A stretch of 64,000 nucleotides of DNA from Pleurodeles waltl. Its lineage: Eukaryota; Chordata; Amphibia; Caudata; Salamandridae. The stretch is from assembly GCF_031143425.1 (NCBI RefSeq), contig NC_090451.1, positions 668,298,508 through 668,362,507 on the forward strand, written 5' to 3'. This document shows, piece by piece, positions 1 through 11,335 of this stretch; position 1 is the first letter of the stretch, and each line of letters opens with the position of its first letter. The notes below the pieces were generated by a model, which did not search any database, was not told the DNA's origin, and saw only the letters and a program-made list of their open reading frames with translations. The position numbers were made by a program, and so were the translations under genes.

Positions 1-1477
1 CATTGTAATCCCAGTTTGCCCCACTCTGAGAGTTGCATAGCCTTCCCTTTCCTCCTTCTGGTGCTGTCTGCTCTATAAGAAACACCTCAGAATTTGTTTC
101 ATTGATGCAGTGCCAATTGTCATACATTCAGTTCTGGATCATACTGAAGATGTTATTGATTTTACACTGTTCCAGGTCAGGACTTTTTGGTTTATTGCGT
201 TTTAAAGACTCAAGTATGCCAAACGCTGTACGGGCTCATCAAATGTGAATCAACTAATCCAGTGGGTGTGCGCTGTAATGGTAGCCTTGTGATTTACTGA
301 ATGGAGGTGCCAGTTTGTCTCTCTCTTATCAATGGCTTTGGAAGTAAATGTAGTCAGTTCAGGGTACCGGCGAGACAGACCCTCCAGGAAAGGCAGCTCC
401 TAAGACATAAGTTAAGGTCAGGGAACACAGGGGAAACATAACATCAAGCAGCAAACTTTGTTCCCACATGACCTATTTACATTAATAAGTGGAGTATATC
501 CAACCCAGTCTCTGACCCGAATGCTTATGCAAAGCACACATTCAGGCCATCGTCAATCTTTATTCGATCATCAGCTGACCATAAAAGAAGAACAACACAA
601 ACTTGCATAAAACAGATCACAAAAAACATTGCAAATTAGTTTTAAAAGCACAAAATAGAGGAGGGTTCTTAAATCACAATACAATTGATGACCTCAGCCG
701 TATAGTACACTGTACAAAGATGCAGTTAAAGGAGATATCCTCACCTTTGGCAGTGACTGCAGAAACTCCATAGCAGCCCTGCATTTTCTAGAATTGGCCT
801 GTTTAAAAAAAAAAAAAAAAAAAAAAGGTAAAATAAGCAGCTATATTAATGATATATAAAACTAACAAAAAAAGTATAAAGTGCAATGTGTTTTGTGCAG
901 AGCAGCCATCATGTGGGCATGCAAGAAAGTTAGCAATATTTGTGTCCTTCGTAGGATCAGCCGCTAGGAAATAGACTTTGTTCAGCCTTAGTCTTGTTAT
1001 CAAAAACCTGTGATGCAACTTGATCACCCAGGTTAAGTATGGCTCAATGCCAGGGCTAGTAAAGATGTGGCATGTGCCAGAACAGTGGGCTTGCTAGTTT
1101 CTTTTTGGATTCTCTCTTCAGTACACTTAGCTAAAAAACATTGCCCTCCGTGTTCTAGAAAAGATGGCCTCTTAGATTTCTGGGGTCTCAAACTAGTCAT
1201 TTAAATTCAGGCAGATACAGATGTGTATGTATGAGATCCAATGTAGTTTCAAATATTCCAGCTTTTAGACAGTCAACAAAAACCACCTGGTTAAAATAAG
1301 TTTTGCACTTAGTCTGGATCTTGATCCATACCATAAGTAGTTTCAGCTTAAGAATATCACTGCTATAACCTAGTCCAGCTTCAGAGTGACAGATATAAGT
1401 GCTAGTGGATTTTGACACAGCCAACAATCTTCTGACAAAACCATTTTCAACCCTCCCCAGCCCATATTGGTCACTAT
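1..1477. other. Intergenic sequence without a recognisable gene
   Basis: No open frame here is longer than about 75 codons and none resembles a known protein. The only clear landmark is an uninterrupted run of 22 adenines at 805-826. It could be the tail of an old retroposon copy, but I see no target duplication or SINE promoter boxes next to it. The rest is AT-rich unique-looking sequence. Confidence 0.6.
805..826 (+). repeat. A22 homopolymer
   Basis: Twenty-two consecutive A residues. On its own this is either a mononucleotide microsatellite or a retroposon tail; nothing upstream identifies a source element. Confidence 0.9.
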
Positions 1478-1996
1478 GGCCCAGATTTAAGAGGGCCTAG
1501 CACTACCTTAGTCAATTTTTTTTACGCTAAGGCAGCTTTAAGGTGGCCTTTTCCCTGCACCATATTTACAAAGTGGTGCAATGCAAGCATTACTCCGCTT
1601 TGTAACCATTTGCGCAACATTAAACCTGCGCCAGGCATAATGTATGCAAAGGGAGTGTCCCCCCCCATTAGGGGGGGCGAAAAAATGGCCCAAAGAAATC
1701 TAAGAAATTTCTTTGCGTCATTTTTTCCGGCACTTATTACACCTGCTCAGAGCAGGCGTTAAGAGGGGGAACACCACTGTTTACCATGGGCCCGTATGTA
1801 CGGTGCAGATGTTGCCAAAATGTTGGATCTAACCCTGAACAGTACATCAATAGCATCAAAAAAGTTTACGCAATTGCCCCCTACCCTGGCCATGGTGCTC
1901 TGTATAAGATATGGCATAAACATGGTGGCAATAAGGGGGGGGGCAAGGAAAGTGACGCTGCACTTGGTGCAGCGCCACTTTACCTAATTCTGCCCC
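1478..1996. mobile_element. Harbinger-like non-autonomous DNA element (about 520 bp)
   Basis: The left end begins GGCCCAGATTTAAG and the right end, read on the other strand, begins GGGGCAGAATTAG, so the termini are imperfect inverted repeats of the GGGSC-A-ATTTA kind seen in several other elements of this window. Internally it shares the short palindrome TGCTCAGAGCA and a 'caggcataatgta' stretch with the element at 20751-21257, and the palindrome (in diverged form) with the one at 36028-36570, which places all three in one family of roughly 500-550 bp. It carries no transposase. The flanking trinucleotides (TAT/TAA) do not form a clean duplication, so the exact ends are uncertain. Confidence 0.55.
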
Positions 1997-2224
1997 TAAA
2001 TCCTCTGACAACAGCCCTATAAACTGCATTTGTGCAACAATTTGCCTTATATATTGTTATAATAATATTTCTGATGGGCTTGTTGCTTACACACAAAACT
2101 GACGACCACTTCTGTGGTTCTTGCTAGAGCAGTAGCTCTGGTAGTTTTCAGTGGGCTCCAGGTAAGTTTCTCATCAACAATATCCCAAAATATGGATATG
2201 TAGGGACAGTGCTAAATTTTTTAA

Positions 2225-3640
2225 TATTCACCCTAAAGGGGATATCTTTTCTTCTTTTGGGATCCATAGTCCATCATGTGGGTTTTTGCTTGAATGACCT
2301 TGCGATCCAGGCTAGCCATGAAAGCACAAATTTGGTCAAGCAGTCGCTGCAGGCCAGTCACAGCCTTAGCTAATAAGACTATATCATCAGCGTAGATCAA
2401 TGCTGGAACACTGCGATTACCCACACGCAGGCAATCCACATTAAGGTGGAATAATAGTTCTTCTAGGCCGTTGACATATAGAGAAAAGAGAGAGGGTGCC
2501 AGCCTATAGCAATTTTAAAGGGTTCAGTTGTCTCTTCCCTCCCCCCCCCCCCATTCAGATCGATACCACACATTAGCAGTCACCTATAGGTTGAGTTCTC
2601 TCAAATAGTACTGTGTTCCCCTTTAGCCAAGGTTCTGTCGTAATACTCCAGAGCTTAGGTCTATTGAGTGAGTCAAAAGCTGAACTCAGATTCATAAATT
2701 CTAAATGCACCTTGGCCACTGTGCAATTGTTTATTCAAAGATATAAATTAAGCCACTGCTCTACTGTCCAAGACCAGAACAAAGGCCAAATTAAATCTCA
2801 AAGCACATTGCGTTCGCTCGCTCAAGTTTATAAGCACTCCAACAGAATCCTTCCCATTATTTTAGCATTTGAACTGATCAGCGATATCGGATGATAGCAC
2901 TGCGGGTATACCTTGGAGCCTTTTTTAAAAATGGGAACATTAGTCACATGGGAGCAGGCCTTGAGAGGACCCATTATTAAGGAAACCTTAACAACATTAG
3001 TCAAAAGTTAAGCCCACAAAGGCATATTTGCCTTAAAAAGGTCAGCTGGTATCGCATCCTGCCCAGGAATGTGTTCTGCAGGGCATCTACTGATTGCATC
3101 TAACATATCACTCAATTCAATCTCAAGTTTTGGAAGTAGCGTGGGAAAAGACGAGGATGGAGAAGAAGAAGAAACTGGAGAAGCTTTTGATGAAGTTGCC
3201 ACCTTCTCAGTGGGAATAGATCCTTCCATAGAGGTAGGGCCTAAATCTAACTGAGTAAAGTGTGACCCTGTTGCTGGTGGCATCACTGTGTCAAGCCCAG
3301 TCTGCTGGGCTTTCTCAAAATAATTATGATTCAGTGTCTGCCAAAAGGTTTTACTACCTTTAAGGTCACAAGCCAATACTAAGGAATAATATGCTTCCTC
3401 GTTAATGATCTTTTTCTGGGTCCCTAACACCACCTTGTACGCCTTCCTGCAGTTATGTGTGCGCTCTAAATTCCTAGGAACTTCTTTGAGTGCTATCAGC
3501 ATGACGGTGTCAAACCATTTGACTTGCTTCCTGTTATTAAGTCTTATTGAGACTATAAGCATATTGCATGCCGCAGCACAGATTCTATCAAAACTCTTAA
3601 GTAGCTCGGCCCCGCTCAATATTGATATTTTCACCGAGGC
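2225..3640 (-). pseudogene. Decayed LINE (non-LTR retrotransposon) ORF2 fragment
   Basis: Read on the minus strand, an open stretch at 3634-3008 ends with a segment of the form PGQDAIPADLFK, typical of the linker just before the reverse transcriptase of LINEs. Further on, 2439-2233 contains LIYADDIVLLAKAVTGLQRL, the RT catalytic YADD motif with its usual hydrophobic context, preceded by a degraded 'LFSLYVNGLEELL' block around 2510-2440. Between these the frame is interrupted by stops and frame changes, so this is a non-functional copy. I see neither an endonuclease domain nor a 3' tail. The clade is not assigned; the sequence differs from the L1-type copy at 12.1-14.3 kb. Confidence 0.75.
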
Positions 3641-3840
3641 ACAACAGGAAATCAGGAAGTGTTGAGCCCATTAAAGCGGACAATAAATAATCATTGTCAA
3701 CCTTTGCCAAAATCTTAATCGCCCCTTTTATTGTTCGCATAGGTCAGTGGTAAAAGTTTGACCTCCAATTGTCTCTTAGCAAAGAAAGCACTGCGAATTG
3801 ATCTGGGTATAAGCCTATGACATTACATATCTTATTGATT

Positions 3841-3845
<5 letters not shown>

Positions 3846-3888
<43 letters not shown>
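3846..3888. repeat. (TA)n microsatellite
   Basis: About 21 uninterrupted TA dinucleotides following a short T run. It is probably length-polymorphic and has no visible gene association. Confidence 0.95.
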
Positions 3889-3891
<3 letters not shown>

Positions 3892-4537
3892 ACATTTTAT
3901 TTTGGTTTATATCATTTTCATAAACTCATATAAAAAATCATATAAACATCCATTGTATCTCAGAATTGCATCATGTGGTTCATTAGGCTATCACAAAATG
4001 CAATACAAGTTTGAAAACAAATTTGATTTACATTATATTTGGGTCAGAGACTGGGTCAAATATGTTTCCATTATGAATATAATTAAATAGGTCATGAGAG
4101 AACAATGTTTTGCTGTTTGATACTAGTGCGACAGAGGCACGGTGCCAGGCCAAACCTTCTGGCTCAAAAAGATAAAACCCTGCAAATAAATGTGATCACT
4201 TGGGTTGCACGTGAGCTCTGTTGTATGCTGACCACAGAGCACGTCAAGCGCCCTGCGTTGATGGGGGCTCTGCCACACCATCTGAAGTCTCTGTGACTGT
4301 GTACACTTGTCATTCACAATTGAGTTGGGGCTAAAGTTGTTTCCTTTTCCTTGTACAGGGAGTATCAGGACAACTGAACCAGTGTTTAAAGTGCAAATTC
4401 TGAAGCCTACTGTTGACTTTTTCTGAACTGGTGATGGTCTGATGCATAGGAAGTGGACCACTAAAGCATTGTGCCATAGAGCCCCATATGGGTGGTGATG
4501 ATGCATGTCGTGCACTGTGGTCTTGTGTGGTGAGTTA

Positions 4538-4728
4538 GGGGGTTATTACAACTTTGGAGGAGGTGTTAATCCGTCCCAAAAGTGATGGTAAAGTGACGGA
4601 TATACCACCAGCCGTATTACGAGTCCATTATATCCTATGGAACTCGTAATACGGCTGGTGGTATATCCATCACTTTACCGACACTTTTGGGACGGATTAA
4701 CACCTCCTCCAAAGTTGTAATAACCCCC
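4538..4728. mobile_element. Foldback MITE of PIF/Harbinger type with TTA target duplication
   Basis: This 191-bp element is almost one continuous palindrome. The left arm starts GGGGGTTATTACAACTTTGG and the right arm is its reverse complement through to a short centre near 4630-4636; I count only two or three mismatches along the arms. It is flanked on both sides by TTA (4535-4537 and 4729-4731), the 3-bp TWA-type duplication of PIF/Harbinger transposons. It encodes no protein and must have been mobilised in trans. The near-identity of the arms suggests a fairly recent insertion or strong structural selection. Confidence 0.85.
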
Positions 4729-4731
4729 TTA

Positions 4732-5700
4732 GTGTTTTCAAATGCTGAAGCTGTACTTCGAAGCAAGCCTCATCTTGGTTGTTGATCTGTAGAAAGTTGT
4801 TTACCACTTGCTGTAGATATTTTGGTGCTACAATCATGAATCATGGCCTGCAATTGTGAAGGACGTGGGCGCTGACCTTTGGGTCCTGCAGTTGGTTAGC
4901 CACATCCTTCTATATTATCTCGTAGAGAAATGGAAGCCCTGAATGGGGTGTAGCTAGCAAAATCATCAAGGGGCTTTTTCAGTGGAATCTATGGAGGTTT
5001 GAGGGTATCAAGAAAGATGTTTTTGGGGATATTAACTATGTTGGGGTGTTCTGCAGTGCTTTGTACAAGTACAAATGTAGTAGTAAATGTTTATTAGTGA
5101 AACACCCAAATATCCCCCAAGTTTAAAAGTTAAATGTGTAGGGATTTCTTTTTCTTCACAGCATTGTGGGTAAAACTCTAAAATCAGGATCCCATGTGTG
5201 GGATAATTGCTGCATGAAGTAAATAATCCACTGTATAATTGGCACACCTCCCTATTTTCTCTAGACCTATTCCATCAGAAAAAAACTGGTAAAACTTCCC
5301 AGGTGAGAAGGGTCAGAAAACAAAATGAAATATGCGGTAATCTGTGAGGTAAACACGGATTCCACATGTTAAGCCTGATTACGACTTGCGAAACTCGTAG
5401 TTGATAGTGTTTGGTCTTAAGAACATAACTCAAGCTTCATACATATATTTACAACAATGTGTGTAATCTATACATTACATATGGTACAGAACCTGGGCAT
5501 GCGTAACCAAGCAGAGCCGTGAAGAGCCATCTGATATGTAACCAAATAGGGCAGCATGTCATTATATGAGAGAGAGTCTCAGTTTACAAGTTTCTAGTCT
5601 TGCAGCACACTGGACTTGGTCCATCTTCTCAAAACCTCATTCAATTCATGAACATTAACCCTTGCCTTCAAATAAACTGTGAGTAACCATGTCTACCAGA
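4732..5700. other. Intergenic, nothing recognisable
   Basis: No exon-like segment or named repeat could be supported. The composition is AT-rich and the longest open frame is about 70 codons without motifs. Confidence 0.5.
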
Positions 5701-5905
5701 GTGTTGCGTGGCTCAGTGGACTAATGAATCCACTCCAGAAACTTTTTATTTGACATCATGGCCACAGGTTCAAATCCTAGTGTGTCCAAGCAGCCTTACA
5801 TCCTTCAAAGGTCGATAACATGTGTATCATTGAGTTGAGTACCAATGAACACTTGCTATTCAGCACTGAGGTGCCCAAATGGGTCAATACGCTCTTTACA
5901 AATAC
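5701..5905 (+). repeat. tRNA-derived SINE
   Basis: The head has an RNA polymerase III type 2 promoter: an A box TGGCTCAGTGG at 5709-5719 and a B box GGTTCAAATCC at 5767-5777, spaced as in tRNA genes. It cannot be a functional tRNA because the regions between the boxes do not form an anticodon arm. The body continues with about 120 bp of non-tRNA sequence. A second, more diverged copy lies at 15976-16110 and shares 'tccactccagRaa' and the 'aggttgataa' region. The 3' boundary is approximate. Confidence 0.7.
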
Positions 5906-7335
5906 GTGTTATGCTACCAGATCACATCTTTCAACAGACTCAAACTATGCCATTTTTCCTCCTTTCTAAAGCTATACCATCCAAAGACTTATTATCTTTG
6001 CACTGAGTGTTGTATCATACCTGTACTTTGGCTTTCTGTCTGTATAGGTCTCTTTTATGTTTGAAGTTTCCTATTGACTCTTGGGTAATAGTCTACATTA
6101 TGGAAAAATTCAAAATTCCATTTGTTGCAAAAATGCAGCATTTTTACGTGAGAACAACGCAAACTAGCAGAATGTGAGCTGTTGCTGTTTGTGGTGCCTA
6201 TATTTTATGTTTGTTTTTTTTAAACCTGGAAATGTGTACTGTCGTTCAAAAATAATTCAAGGGACAGAGCCCACTTCTAACTAAAATGTTGCACCCGATG
6301 CTCCAAAAAAAGCATACACCCAACAGATATGGTTTAAAATGCAATTCCTGCGTTCAACACCTTTGTTTAAAACCATTGTCACTTTCAGACATTTCTAAGC
6401 TCAATTACGTAATGATTTGTGGAAATAATGCATGTGCCTCAAGAAGAAAAAAAAATACTTCAAAAATGTTTTTGCTTTTTTATGTGAACTTTTGTGGGAA
6501 ATAGTATGGGGTGTGTGATGTAATTTTAAATGTATGTGATGTTCTGCATACGTCTTATGCCACGAAGAGCCACGCAAGGTGGCTTTGCATGGCATAGTAA
6601 ATGCCACTTAAGGGTAATGCCATCCCTCAGTAAATCTGCATCCTTTTGGCTGGGGCAAATCTGCCTGCACGTCTTATGTCAGGAGTGCATGACCTGCATG
6701 TGTGTATGTTTGTCTGCCTGTTTGTGGCGTGCGGAGACACCACACAAAGGGCTCGTCTATTGGCTTTGTCACTGCTGGTTGCTTCAGGGTCTGTCGCAGT
6801 ACACAATAAAATTATTCCTCTGCAGCAACCAGGCCGCCCCACATTCAAGCAGACCACAGGGAATTTCCCGCCTTTCCTGCTCCACACTCTCACGGAAGGC
6901 GGAAATTCCCCGGAGGGTTGAGGCAAGATGTCCCGGGCCTTGCAGCTGAGAGACGGTGGTACACCACACACACACCCTGACCCCGCCAGGACTCCCTCCG
7001 GCTGGTGCGGCCTTGTCTCCCCACAGAGGCGGGGAGAGGTGCGCTGCGGCCGGGCTATGATTGAATGCGTAGGCCGCTTGCCTCATTACCGGGAGTGCAT
7101 GAAATGCAACGCTGCGCGTTGTGAAGTATTCATGAGCCCCCTGGGACCGAGGACATGTCGGGGCCGGCGGGAGGGGACAGGGGACACGGACGCACAGGCG
7201 GTGAGAGGCAGGGCAGCCTCTGAGGCCTTCGAGGAAAGCAGAAGAGCCGGGGAGACTGTGAGAGGGACGGGCCCAGAGAGTGGGCTGGCAGAGGAAAGCA
7301 GGAGGTGTGACTCGACAGTGCTTGCATGGAAGGTG
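5906..7335. other. Intergenic; GC-rich stretch at about 6820-7330
   Basis: The first 900 bp are AT-rich and empty apart from a fragment at about 6550-6600 resembling the end of the Harbinger-like element at 45117-45700 ('agccacgcaRggtggct'). From about 6820 the sequence turns GC-rich with scattered CpG. Open frames of up to 166 codons occur there in several frames on both strands, which is expected from GC-rich non-coding DNA. None shows a domain, and I see no convincing exon. Confidence 0.45.
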
Positions 7336-8335
7336 CGTCTGTGTTGTAATTGCATTTGTTTAGCGCTTACTACCCCGAGAGGCGTCGAAAGGCTCGAAGG
7401 AGCTATTGCAAGGCAGTATGGGTACTAATGTAGAGGAGCGAGGGCAGAAACGGAGATGATAATACAGGTGGGAAGGGCTGACAGTGAACAGGCGAAAAAG
7501 AGAAGAAAACCAACACACAGGATAGGACGGGGAGAAAGAGGGAAGGACAAGAAAAGGGGTGGAAATGCTCTCATGAGGTCGGCGGGGGACACAAGACAGA
7601 CGGAGAGCGGACCCAAGTCCAGTACTGAAGGGACAGGACACGTGGGGGCTCCACACACATGACGTTGCAGGGAAGGGGTTCCTCAAGACGTAAAGGCGTG
7701 CAGAAAGGTAATGGCATAGGACAGGATAGGTGAGGAAAGTATACAAAAAAGGGATGGGTGGAAGCTTGAATTAATCTCAGCCACTGGTAAATTCACGGCT
7801 GCATCCCAGTCCATCATTATTTTTCTGCCACGGCTCCTCAGTTTTGACCAAACCACACGCAAATCAGTCTTGACCCTGCTCCAGTGGGAATAGTCCACCA
7901 TGAACTACCAGACCAGGTTCTCCCTGAACCTGAACAAAAGCACCCTAAAAGTACAGGGCAGGCACTGAGAGAAAGTAGGGCAGGCAACTGGCCCACAAAA
8001 GAGGGCGAGCACAGGTTTTGTATGGGTAAAGGTGCATTGAGAAGGCCAACAGCGTGGAGGCTGTGAGGACCCCGGGCAAACTGAGTGGCAATATGGGCAC
8101 TACTAGGGCGTGGGTCAGCTACAAAGATGACAGGTGAGGGGTGGTGAGGGTGACGTAAATTGAATAAGACAACATATAAAATAATGTAGGAGATGAATAG
8201 GTAAATGCTGCCAGGAGACCGGGTGGGTGTGAAGGCAGTAATACAGTAAAGAAAGCTAGAAAGAGGACAGAAGAGGCAGTGAGTAGACCAGACAAGCATT
8301 GAGGGAGCAGGACAAGCTGATAAACATTAGGAAAG
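7336..8335. repeat. Purine-rich degenerate repeat block
   Basis: Around 7345-7420 is a core containing 'TTAGCGCTTACTACCCCG', followed by a long G/A-rich stretch built from variants of 'ggacaggaaag' and 'agaRgacagg', interrupted near 7855-7960 by a copy of the dispersed ~320-bp family. A similar purine-rich stretch occurs at 10190-10390, which suggests a dispersed composite repeat. The pyrimidine-rich complement produces long spurious open frames on the minus strand. Confidence 0.5.
7855..7960 (-). repeat. Copy of dispersed ~320-bp repeat family (partial)
   Basis: The segment 'cagtcttgaccctgctccagtgggaatag' followed by 'accagaccaggttct' corresponds, on the minus strand, to 'ggacctggcatggcag...cctattgggacaggattgag' in the copy at 48470-48835 and to the inverted copy at 49015-49330. 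It is non-coding. Confidence 0.55.
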
Positions 8336-8339
8336 TTAG

Positions 8340-8566
8340 TGAGGTGACAAACCAAGGCTGCTGGATGATAGGACAGGACTATCTTTCCAAGGTGTGTGAA
8401 ACCCCCAAATAAATCCATTCTTGTTTTGGTATTTGGGTGTGGGGGTCTCCTGACAAGCCAGGCTGCTGGATGACAGGACGGGACTATAGTTTTGGGAGGG
8501 TGTTTGGCAGGGTAACACCCCCAAATAAATCCATTGTTGTCTTGGTATTTGGGTGTGGGGCTCTTG
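8340..8566 (+). repeat. Two tandem ~110-bp units
   Basis: Unit 1 (about 8345-8449) and unit 2 (about 8450-8562) both run 'gacaaRccaRgctgctggatga' to 'ccccaaataaatccatt...tatttgggtgtggggg'. They differ by point changes and a few small indels. This is a dimeric remnant of a longer tandem or dispersed repeat. Confidence 0.8.
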
Positions 8567-9107
8567 AGTCTGGTCTGCTTTCTCTGTTCCAGTTTTTCCT
8601 CATTTCACTAAGAGGTTCTGTCTTGTTCATGTATTTAGATCTTGATATATAATGGCCAGTTTACCAAAAAAATACCAAATTGTCACCCACCTTGAACAGG
8701 TGCACATTTACTGTTTTTTTTGTTTAGAACTTACAAACATTGGAGTAGTAGGATTGGAAAGCTGCGCCAGTCTGAGGTTTCCAGGCATACTACCAGCAAT
8801 CAAGCACCCAAAATTGGGTGGGACGAAAGCATGAAAATAGCCACCCACAGGTAATCCCTTGGGTAGCACTCCAAAGCATAATTTTTCACCCTCTACGCCA
8901 CTCTAGAGAGAGGGCCTGATTTAGGATTTGGCTGGCAGGGTGGCAGAGGATTTTACGTCTGCCACAAGGGTGTTACTCTGCCTGCCAAATTTAGAGATGT
9001 CTGTTGGCCCTGCAGACATCTCTGTATCTTGGCAGAAACTGTTGTCATGGTGGCTGTTGTCAATGTAAGAAAAGTTTGACGGATGCTTAAATAAATAGGA
9101 TGGCTGT

Positions 9108-9598
9108 CAGTCGCGGCTCACGGGGGTTACAAGGGGAGGGGTGGCGCGTAGGGGGAATATTAATAATTTTAAAAAATAAAGCAAAAAAACTTACCTGCAC
9201 AGTGTGCTGCTGCTCCTCTGTCTCCCAACAGGCAGCACAGGCTCCCAGCCTGCCCTGCGGCCAATCCTGACGCTGCTCAGAGCAGCGTTAGGATTGGCTG
9301 GGAGCGCCCAGCCAGGGTACTCCCAGGCAGACTGGGAGCCTGTGCCTTGTGTGTCCAGCCCGGCAACACAGTGCCGGGCTGGAGAGAGCACAGTGCGCAT
9401 GTGTGTGTGGCCAGGGCCGGCTAAACACACATGTGCCCTGAGGGGAGTGCACAGTGTCCTTTGTCCCCATCATCCCCAATGCCCCGCCACTTTAACAACT
9501 AAAGGATAATGAACTTAGTTTATTATCCTTTCGTTGTTAAAGGGATTTGCAGCGGTTGTTGCTGGCGGGGTGATGCCATAGCGGAGGAACCACCGCTG
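9108..9598. mobile_element. hAT-like non-autonomous element (491 bp)
   Basis: The termini CAGTCGCGGCTC (left) and, on the opposite strand, CAGCGGTGGTTCC (right) match those of the better-preserved element at 42190-42753. Both copies contain a GC-rich interior with local inverted repeats such as CAATCCTgACGCTGCTCAGAGCAGCGTtAGGATTG. The 8-bp target duplication is not recognisable here, so the copy is old or its ends have drifted. No coding capacity. Confidence 0.6.
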
Positions 9599-9816
9599 AA
9601 TTGGCTGGGCATCAAAGGTGTTCAGAGTTTTGTATTTCTGAAAAACAAACTTTATTAAAAAAATTAAAAAATAGACATCAAGTGAGCTTTCTCCCAGCCA
9701 TATGCGCACAGAAATGTGGTACGATGCGCCCCGGACTGGTGGTAAGTCAGGAGGCTGTAAAACAGATGCAGAGGGAACAGGAGCAGTGATGAGCTCGCAG
9801 GACATGTGGTGACATG

Positions 9817-10004
9817 CAGTGCTTTAAATGGAAAAATAGAAGTGCAGGTACTCTGTACTAGAGTACCTGCTTGTTTCTGAGAAGTGCCGGTACTCTCCAA
9901 TTCAAAGTATTACGTTTTTCTTGAGATATGCCGGTACTCTCCCTCTCAAAATAAAAAAGTGCCGGTACTCAGTACCGGAGAGTACCGGCCCATTTAAAGC
10001 ACTG
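9817..10004. mobile_element. Small DNA element with CAGTGCTTTAAATGG inverted ends and internal GCCGGTACTC repeats
   Basis: The 188-bp element has exact 15-bp terminal inverted repeats, CAGTGCTTTAAATGG and CCATTTAAAGCACTG. The interior consists of several copies of a 'RtgccggtactctccNNYtcaaa' unit about 37 bp long, and its right end is itself a palindrome around CTCAGTACCGGAGAGTACCGG. The CAGTG terminus suggests hAT, but I could not find a matching 8-bp target duplication. Confidence 0.7.
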
Positions 10005-10039
10005 GATGGAAAGGCACACAGTGCAGGTAGGAAGGGGCA

Positions 10040-10500
10040 TGATTCATAAGGTGGGCAGGAGGTGCTTACGTTTGAGGCGCAAAGGGCGGACTGGGAGGTG
10101 TAGTGTGTACTGCCCGTGCCCCCTAGGACTCGCGGGGCGGCACACGGCGCCAGCAGGCAGGAGGTGAGGGCGGGGCGCGGGAAGCCCTGGGACAGAAGAC
10201 ACGGAGAGGCAGGTGGGCGGGGAGGGGGCAGGACGGGCGGAGAGGACAGGATAGGCAGCTAGAGGGAGGAAAGCAGCGGGGGAGGCGGACGGAGCAGGTG
10301 ACGAAGGGCCTGGGCCCCAGGCGATAAGGGACAAGGGGAGGAAGCGTGTGAGGGAGGGCAGGACCCGGCCGGCCGTGAAGGGGAGGGCACTTGTGCAGGC
10401 GCTGGGGGGGAAGACAGCGGCTCCGGGACACCCCCAAAGGGTCCGTGCACACGGCCACCGGCACAAGGACGCTGCAGCAGCGGCTGGGGCCCCTTGAAGA
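10040..10500. other. GC-rich, purine-biased non-coding segment
   Basis: The plus strand is G/A-rich with many CpG and CCGG sites. It reads as variants of 'ggacaggMgg', related in style to the purine-rich block at 7336-8335. The minus strand translates into long proline- and serine-rich open frames that are composition artefacts. A CpG-island-like promoter cannot be excluded from composition alone, but no exon or splice signal follows. Confidence 0.4.
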
Positions 10501-10559
10501 GCGAGATACAGTCTTTGCAGGTGAGACTATTAGCAAAGCGCCTAGAGGCGAGAGGACAC

Positions 10560-11335
10560 CCTTTGTACGCTTAGGAACTATAAATTGCCCCGTCTGCACA
10601 CGTGTCCGTGCATTCATTATCTGTGTGTGTTCTCCACACATGCTAGTTTTATGTCTGTAACATGTACACGTGTGCAGTTCATGCATACATATCGTTCTGC
10701 GGTCTGCATTAGTTATCATACGTATCCTCTGCATGCATCGTTACAATGTGCGTGTAGATTTTGTCTGTTTGCTCTGTGTACATAGTTATCTTTATGTGTG
10801 CATTTCTACATCTGTGTGTTTAATACCTACATGTATGTTATCTGGGTGTTGTGTACGTACGTATGTTAACTATGGTTCACCTGTACGTATATACAGCATG
10901 TTCTCTGCATCATCGCTATCTCTGTTAATATTATATTTACGATTCACATTTACATGTATATTTTCTGCCTGAATGGTGTCTCTACATGTAAGCTGTTATA
11001 AATCTACTTATTCCTATTTTTTTCTGTGCACTGTCTGCACACAATGCCCCCACCTGTCCTCCGTTTGGTGTCTGTACATGTGATTTACATGAATATCGAA
11101 GATGTCTACCCCCTGTCTCTATCTAAGAACCATCTATGATGCACGTGTTCATGTCTGCATGTATACTGTATTTACTTACACGGTATCGGGGCTAAGCACG
11201 TACAGAGCCGTATTTTCGACTTGCCGTCTATATGTGCATGGTGTGTTATGTATGTTCAACGTACAGATCTAGCGCTATATGTATTATATATGACTGTTTG
11301 TCTGTGCCTAATATCTGAATTCACACATTGATATC
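10560..11335. repeat. Degenerate T/G-rich 'tgtatgt' repeat tract
   Basis: About 770 bp dominated by variants of 'tgtacgtatgt', 'ctgcatgtat' and 'tctgtgtgt', with no fixed period that I can establish by eye. It looks like a decayed simple or minisatellite repeat and carries no coding signal. Confidence 0.55.

Noticed and set aside
5701..5785. tRNA gene
   Set aside because: A and B boxes are present but the sequence cannot fold an anticodon arm and acceptor stem, so it is a SINE head.
7360..7746. Minus-strand open frame of 128 codons
   Set aside because: Pyrimidine-rich complement of the purine repeat, with no motifs.
10123..10734. 203-codon minus-strand open frame
   Set aside because: It is the complement of a G/A-rich repeat block. 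The Pro/Ser/Leu-rich translation is a composition artefact.
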